Shown here piece by piece: positions 62,561 through 64,000 of a stretch of DNA of 64,000 bases. Every line of letters begins with the position of its first letter. Positions within the stretch are counted from its first letter, which is position 1. Origin of the DNA: Amycolatopsis bartoniae (GTDB taxonomy: Bacteria > Actinomycetota > Actinomycetes > Mycobacteriales > Pseudonocardiaceae); contig NZ_JACHWH010000001.1 of the NCBI RefSeq assembly GCF_014191255.1, positions 682,001 to 746,000 of the forward strand. The letters are read 5' to 3'. The translations under genes were made by a program, and so were the position numbers. The notes beneath the pieces were generated by a model. The model saw nothing but the letters and a program-made list of their open reading frames with translations. It ran no database searches and was not told where the DNA came from.

Positions 62561-63480
62561 GCGGGCTCCAGTACGAACGCCAGGTCTTCCGGCGTGGGGT
62601 CCGGCGCAGTCAGCACCTCGCCGACCTTGAGCCCGGCGGCCTGCAACGCGACGATCGGGTCCACACCGACGGCCGAGGGCAGCACGCCCATGTGTCCCGG
62701 CTGCGGGGCGACCGGCGGCCAGAAGCGCAGATCTCCCTCGCGCCGGAGGTCGCCCCAGAACTGGACGACCGTCGTCTCCGGGTGATCACGACCGAGTTCC
62801 TTGAGCCAGTTGACGTCGAGCACCGGCCCCGGAGTCAGCGCGACCAGCACCGCGTCGAGTCTTCCGGAAGGTTCCGTCAGCAACTCGGCACCCAGCGCAC
62901 GCAGGTCTCGCTCGATCTCCGGCCGGAACACGTTGTCGCACAACAGAAGGATGCGGTTACCACGCACCGGCAGGCCGGCGTCGAGCAGTAGTTTGATCGC
63001 CATCACGCCCGAGTAGCCGAAGACGTCGACGGCCGGGTGGTGCTCGTCCGGACCCGCGACCCGCACGCCCGCGGCACGGCAGGCGTCGACGTCGACCTCG
63101 CCGGGCCGCAGCTCCCACGGCTCGTACATCAGGCTCACCGCCGCGCCGGGGCGCAACCACGCGACCACCGAGGCGTCGATCGGCCGCAGGTGCCCGCTGT
63201 TGGTCACGATGTCCGCGCCCGCGAACAGGTCCGCGTTCTTCTCGTGGAAGAACCGCACGTCAGGAGCGAGCGCCCATACCTCGGCCTCGGCCTCCGCCGC
63301 GGTGCCGTACCGGCTGTCGCGGCTCAGCGCCCGCACCTCGCGCGCGCCCGCCATCGCCGCCAGCACCGGCGTCACGGCGTACGCGCCCGTCGCCGCCTCC
63401 GTCACCACCACGCGGCCGCTGAGATCCAGGCGCATCCGCCGCACCGCGTCCTCGCACAGGGCGAGCAGCCGTGCGGTCAC
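62557..63480 (-). CDS. Tandem-Rossmann-like protein of unknown function
   Basis: 307 residues from GTG 63480. Two nucleotide-binding-like halves are visible: VVVTEAATGAYAVTPVLAAMAGAREVRALSRDSRYG near residues 24-60, and GNRILLLCDNVFRPEIERDLRALGAELL in the second half. Between them is IVTNSGHLRPIDASVVAWLRPGAAVSLMYEPWELRP and the conserved-looking EHHPAVDVFGYSGVMAIKLL. The layout recalls hydroxyacid dehydrogenase or SAH-hydrolase-type dimers, but the glycine loop is not canonical. Flanked by a GT4 and a DegT aminotransferase (overlaps both), so a sugar-nucleotide step is likely. I do not recognise the family. Confidence 0.7.
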   Translation of the reverse strand: MTARLLALCEDAVRRMRLDLSGRVVVTEAATGAYAVTPVLAAMAGAREVRALSRDSRYGTAAEAEAEVWALAPDVRFFHEKNADLFAGADIVTNSGHLRPIDASVVAWLRPGAAVSLMYEPWELRPGEVDVDACRAAGVRVAGPDEHHPAVDVFGYSGVMAIKLLLDAGLPVRGNRILLLCDNVFRPEIERDLRALGAELLTEPSGRLDAVLVALTPGPVLDVNWLKELGRDHPETTVVQFWGDLRREGDLRFWPPVAPQPGHMGVLPSAVGVDPIVALQAAGLKVGEVLTAPDPTPEDLAFVLEPA

Positions 63481-64000
63481 GGGACCGGGGCTGCGGCGAC
63501 CGCGCGGGTCAGCAGCCCGGCGATGCGCTGCTGGTCGGCAGCGGTCAGTTCGTGGTGCAGCGGCAGAATCAACGACCGCGTCGACAGCTTTTCCGTCACC
63601 GGCAACGGAACGTGCGGATGTCCGGCGTAGGCGGGTTCGAGGTGCGCGGCCATGATGCCCCGGCGCGCGGAGATGCCTTCGGTGGCGAGCTGGGCCAGCA
63701 GCTCGTTGCGGCCCACCGGCACGTCGTCGTCGAGCAGGACCCAGAACGCCTGGTAGTTCGTCGTGCCGTGTGCCGGGTCCCGCACCGCCCGCAGGCCGGG
63801 CACGCCGTCCAGCAGCTCGTGGTAGCGCGCGGCCAGCTCCCGCCGCTGCGCGACGATCGACTCCAGCCGGGTCAGCTGCACGAGCCCGACGGCGGCCTGG
63901 ATGTCGGTCATCCGGTAGTTGAAGCCGGTTTCGAGGTACTCCTCGATGACCACCTTCCCGGCGGTGTGCCGGTCGGCCGCGGAAACGCTCATCCCGTGCT
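63477..64000 (-). CDS. DegT/DnrJ/EryC1/StrS aminotransferase, C-terminal part (5' end outside window)
   Basis: About 174 residues visible; the frame stays open to the right edge. The visible part starts HGMSVSAADRHTAGKVVIEEYLETGFNYRMTDIQAAVGLVQL, the family pattern after the catalytic lysine domain, where the N-Y-R-M-T-D segment contacts the substrate. It ends with LSTRSLILPLHHELTAADQQRI. This is the second sugar aminotransferase of the locus, with the catalytic Lys lying outside the window. Overlaps the tandem-Rossmann gene. Confidence 0.88.
   Translation of the reverse strand, partial: HGMSVSAADRHTAGKVVIEEYLETGFNYRMTDIQAAVGLVQLTRLESIVAQRRELAARYHELLDGVPGLRAVRDPAHGTTNYQAFWVLLDDDVPVGRNELLAQLATEGISARRGIMAAHLEPAYAGHPHVPLPVTEKLSTRSLILPLHHELTAADQQRIAGLLTRAVAAAPVP

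Overview
The window is very GC-rich actinobacterial chromosome. Gene content (menaquinone genes with a mycobacterial-type MenJ, two-gene KorAB, secreted low-complexity surface proteins, long runs of genes joined by ATGA/GTGA overlaps, several leaderless-looking starts) suggests a filamentous actinomycete, most likely Pseudonocardiaceae-like. That placement is inference from content and style, not from a database match. The first 750 bases, carrying the 3' part of an MFS transporter gene, are visibly less GC-rich than the rest and may be the edge of an acquired segment.

Layout: (1) 837-5677, menaquinone genes menA, menE and menB on the minus strand and menD on the plus strand. (2) 5930-11783, a secreted M1 metallopeptidase, a small membrane protein, a zinc-ribbon protein, an inositol-monophosphatase-family enzyme and two glycosyltransferases, the first resembling MgtA. 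(3) 12060-16882, surface/secreted genes: a small unknown, a His/Asp/Cys-rich secreted protein, two tandem rodlin/chaplin-like paralogues, a GH43 enzyme and a lipoprotein. (4) 17037-19006, menG and menJ, overlapping. (5) 19272-35350, a complete 14-gene nuoA-N complex I operon preceded by two near-identical Rex-type palindromes. The operon has two oddities: a 29-codon mini-ORF made by duplication of the nuoG tail, and a 430-bp insert with 48-bp tandem repeats between nuoI and nuoJ. (6) 35351-36252, a strongly G-skewed stretch with a possible small minus-strand gene and a run of DnaA-box-like sites. (7) 36253-43716, an MFS pump with an extra C-terminal winged-helix-like domain, a long-chain polyprenyl diphosphate synthase, a disordered membrane-anchored protein and korB-korA. 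(8) 43858-47322, an enoyl-CoA hydratase, an Lrp/AsnC regulator divergent from dimethylargininase, and an HxlR regulator divergent from an NmrA-like oxidoreductase. (9) 47312-64000, a large polysaccharide locus running off the right edge.

The genes cooperate around respiration and the cell envelope. MenA/B/D/E/G/J and the polyprenyl synthase make partially hydrogenated menaquinone, the electron acceptor for the NuoA-N complex in the middle of the same region. KorAB feeds the TCA cycle with ferredoxin-linked oxidation. The right-hand third holds the elements of a Wzx/Wzy-type pathway: flippase, O-antigen-ligase-like polymerase, Wzz-like chain-length protein, WecB/TagA transferase, a fused double glycosyltransferase, a GT-C enzyme, and amino-sugar genes (two DegT aminotransferases and a left-handed beta-helix N-acetyltransferase). 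No priming phosphoglycosyltransferase is visible in the window. No rRNA, tRNA, CRISPR array or intact insertion sequence was recognised.
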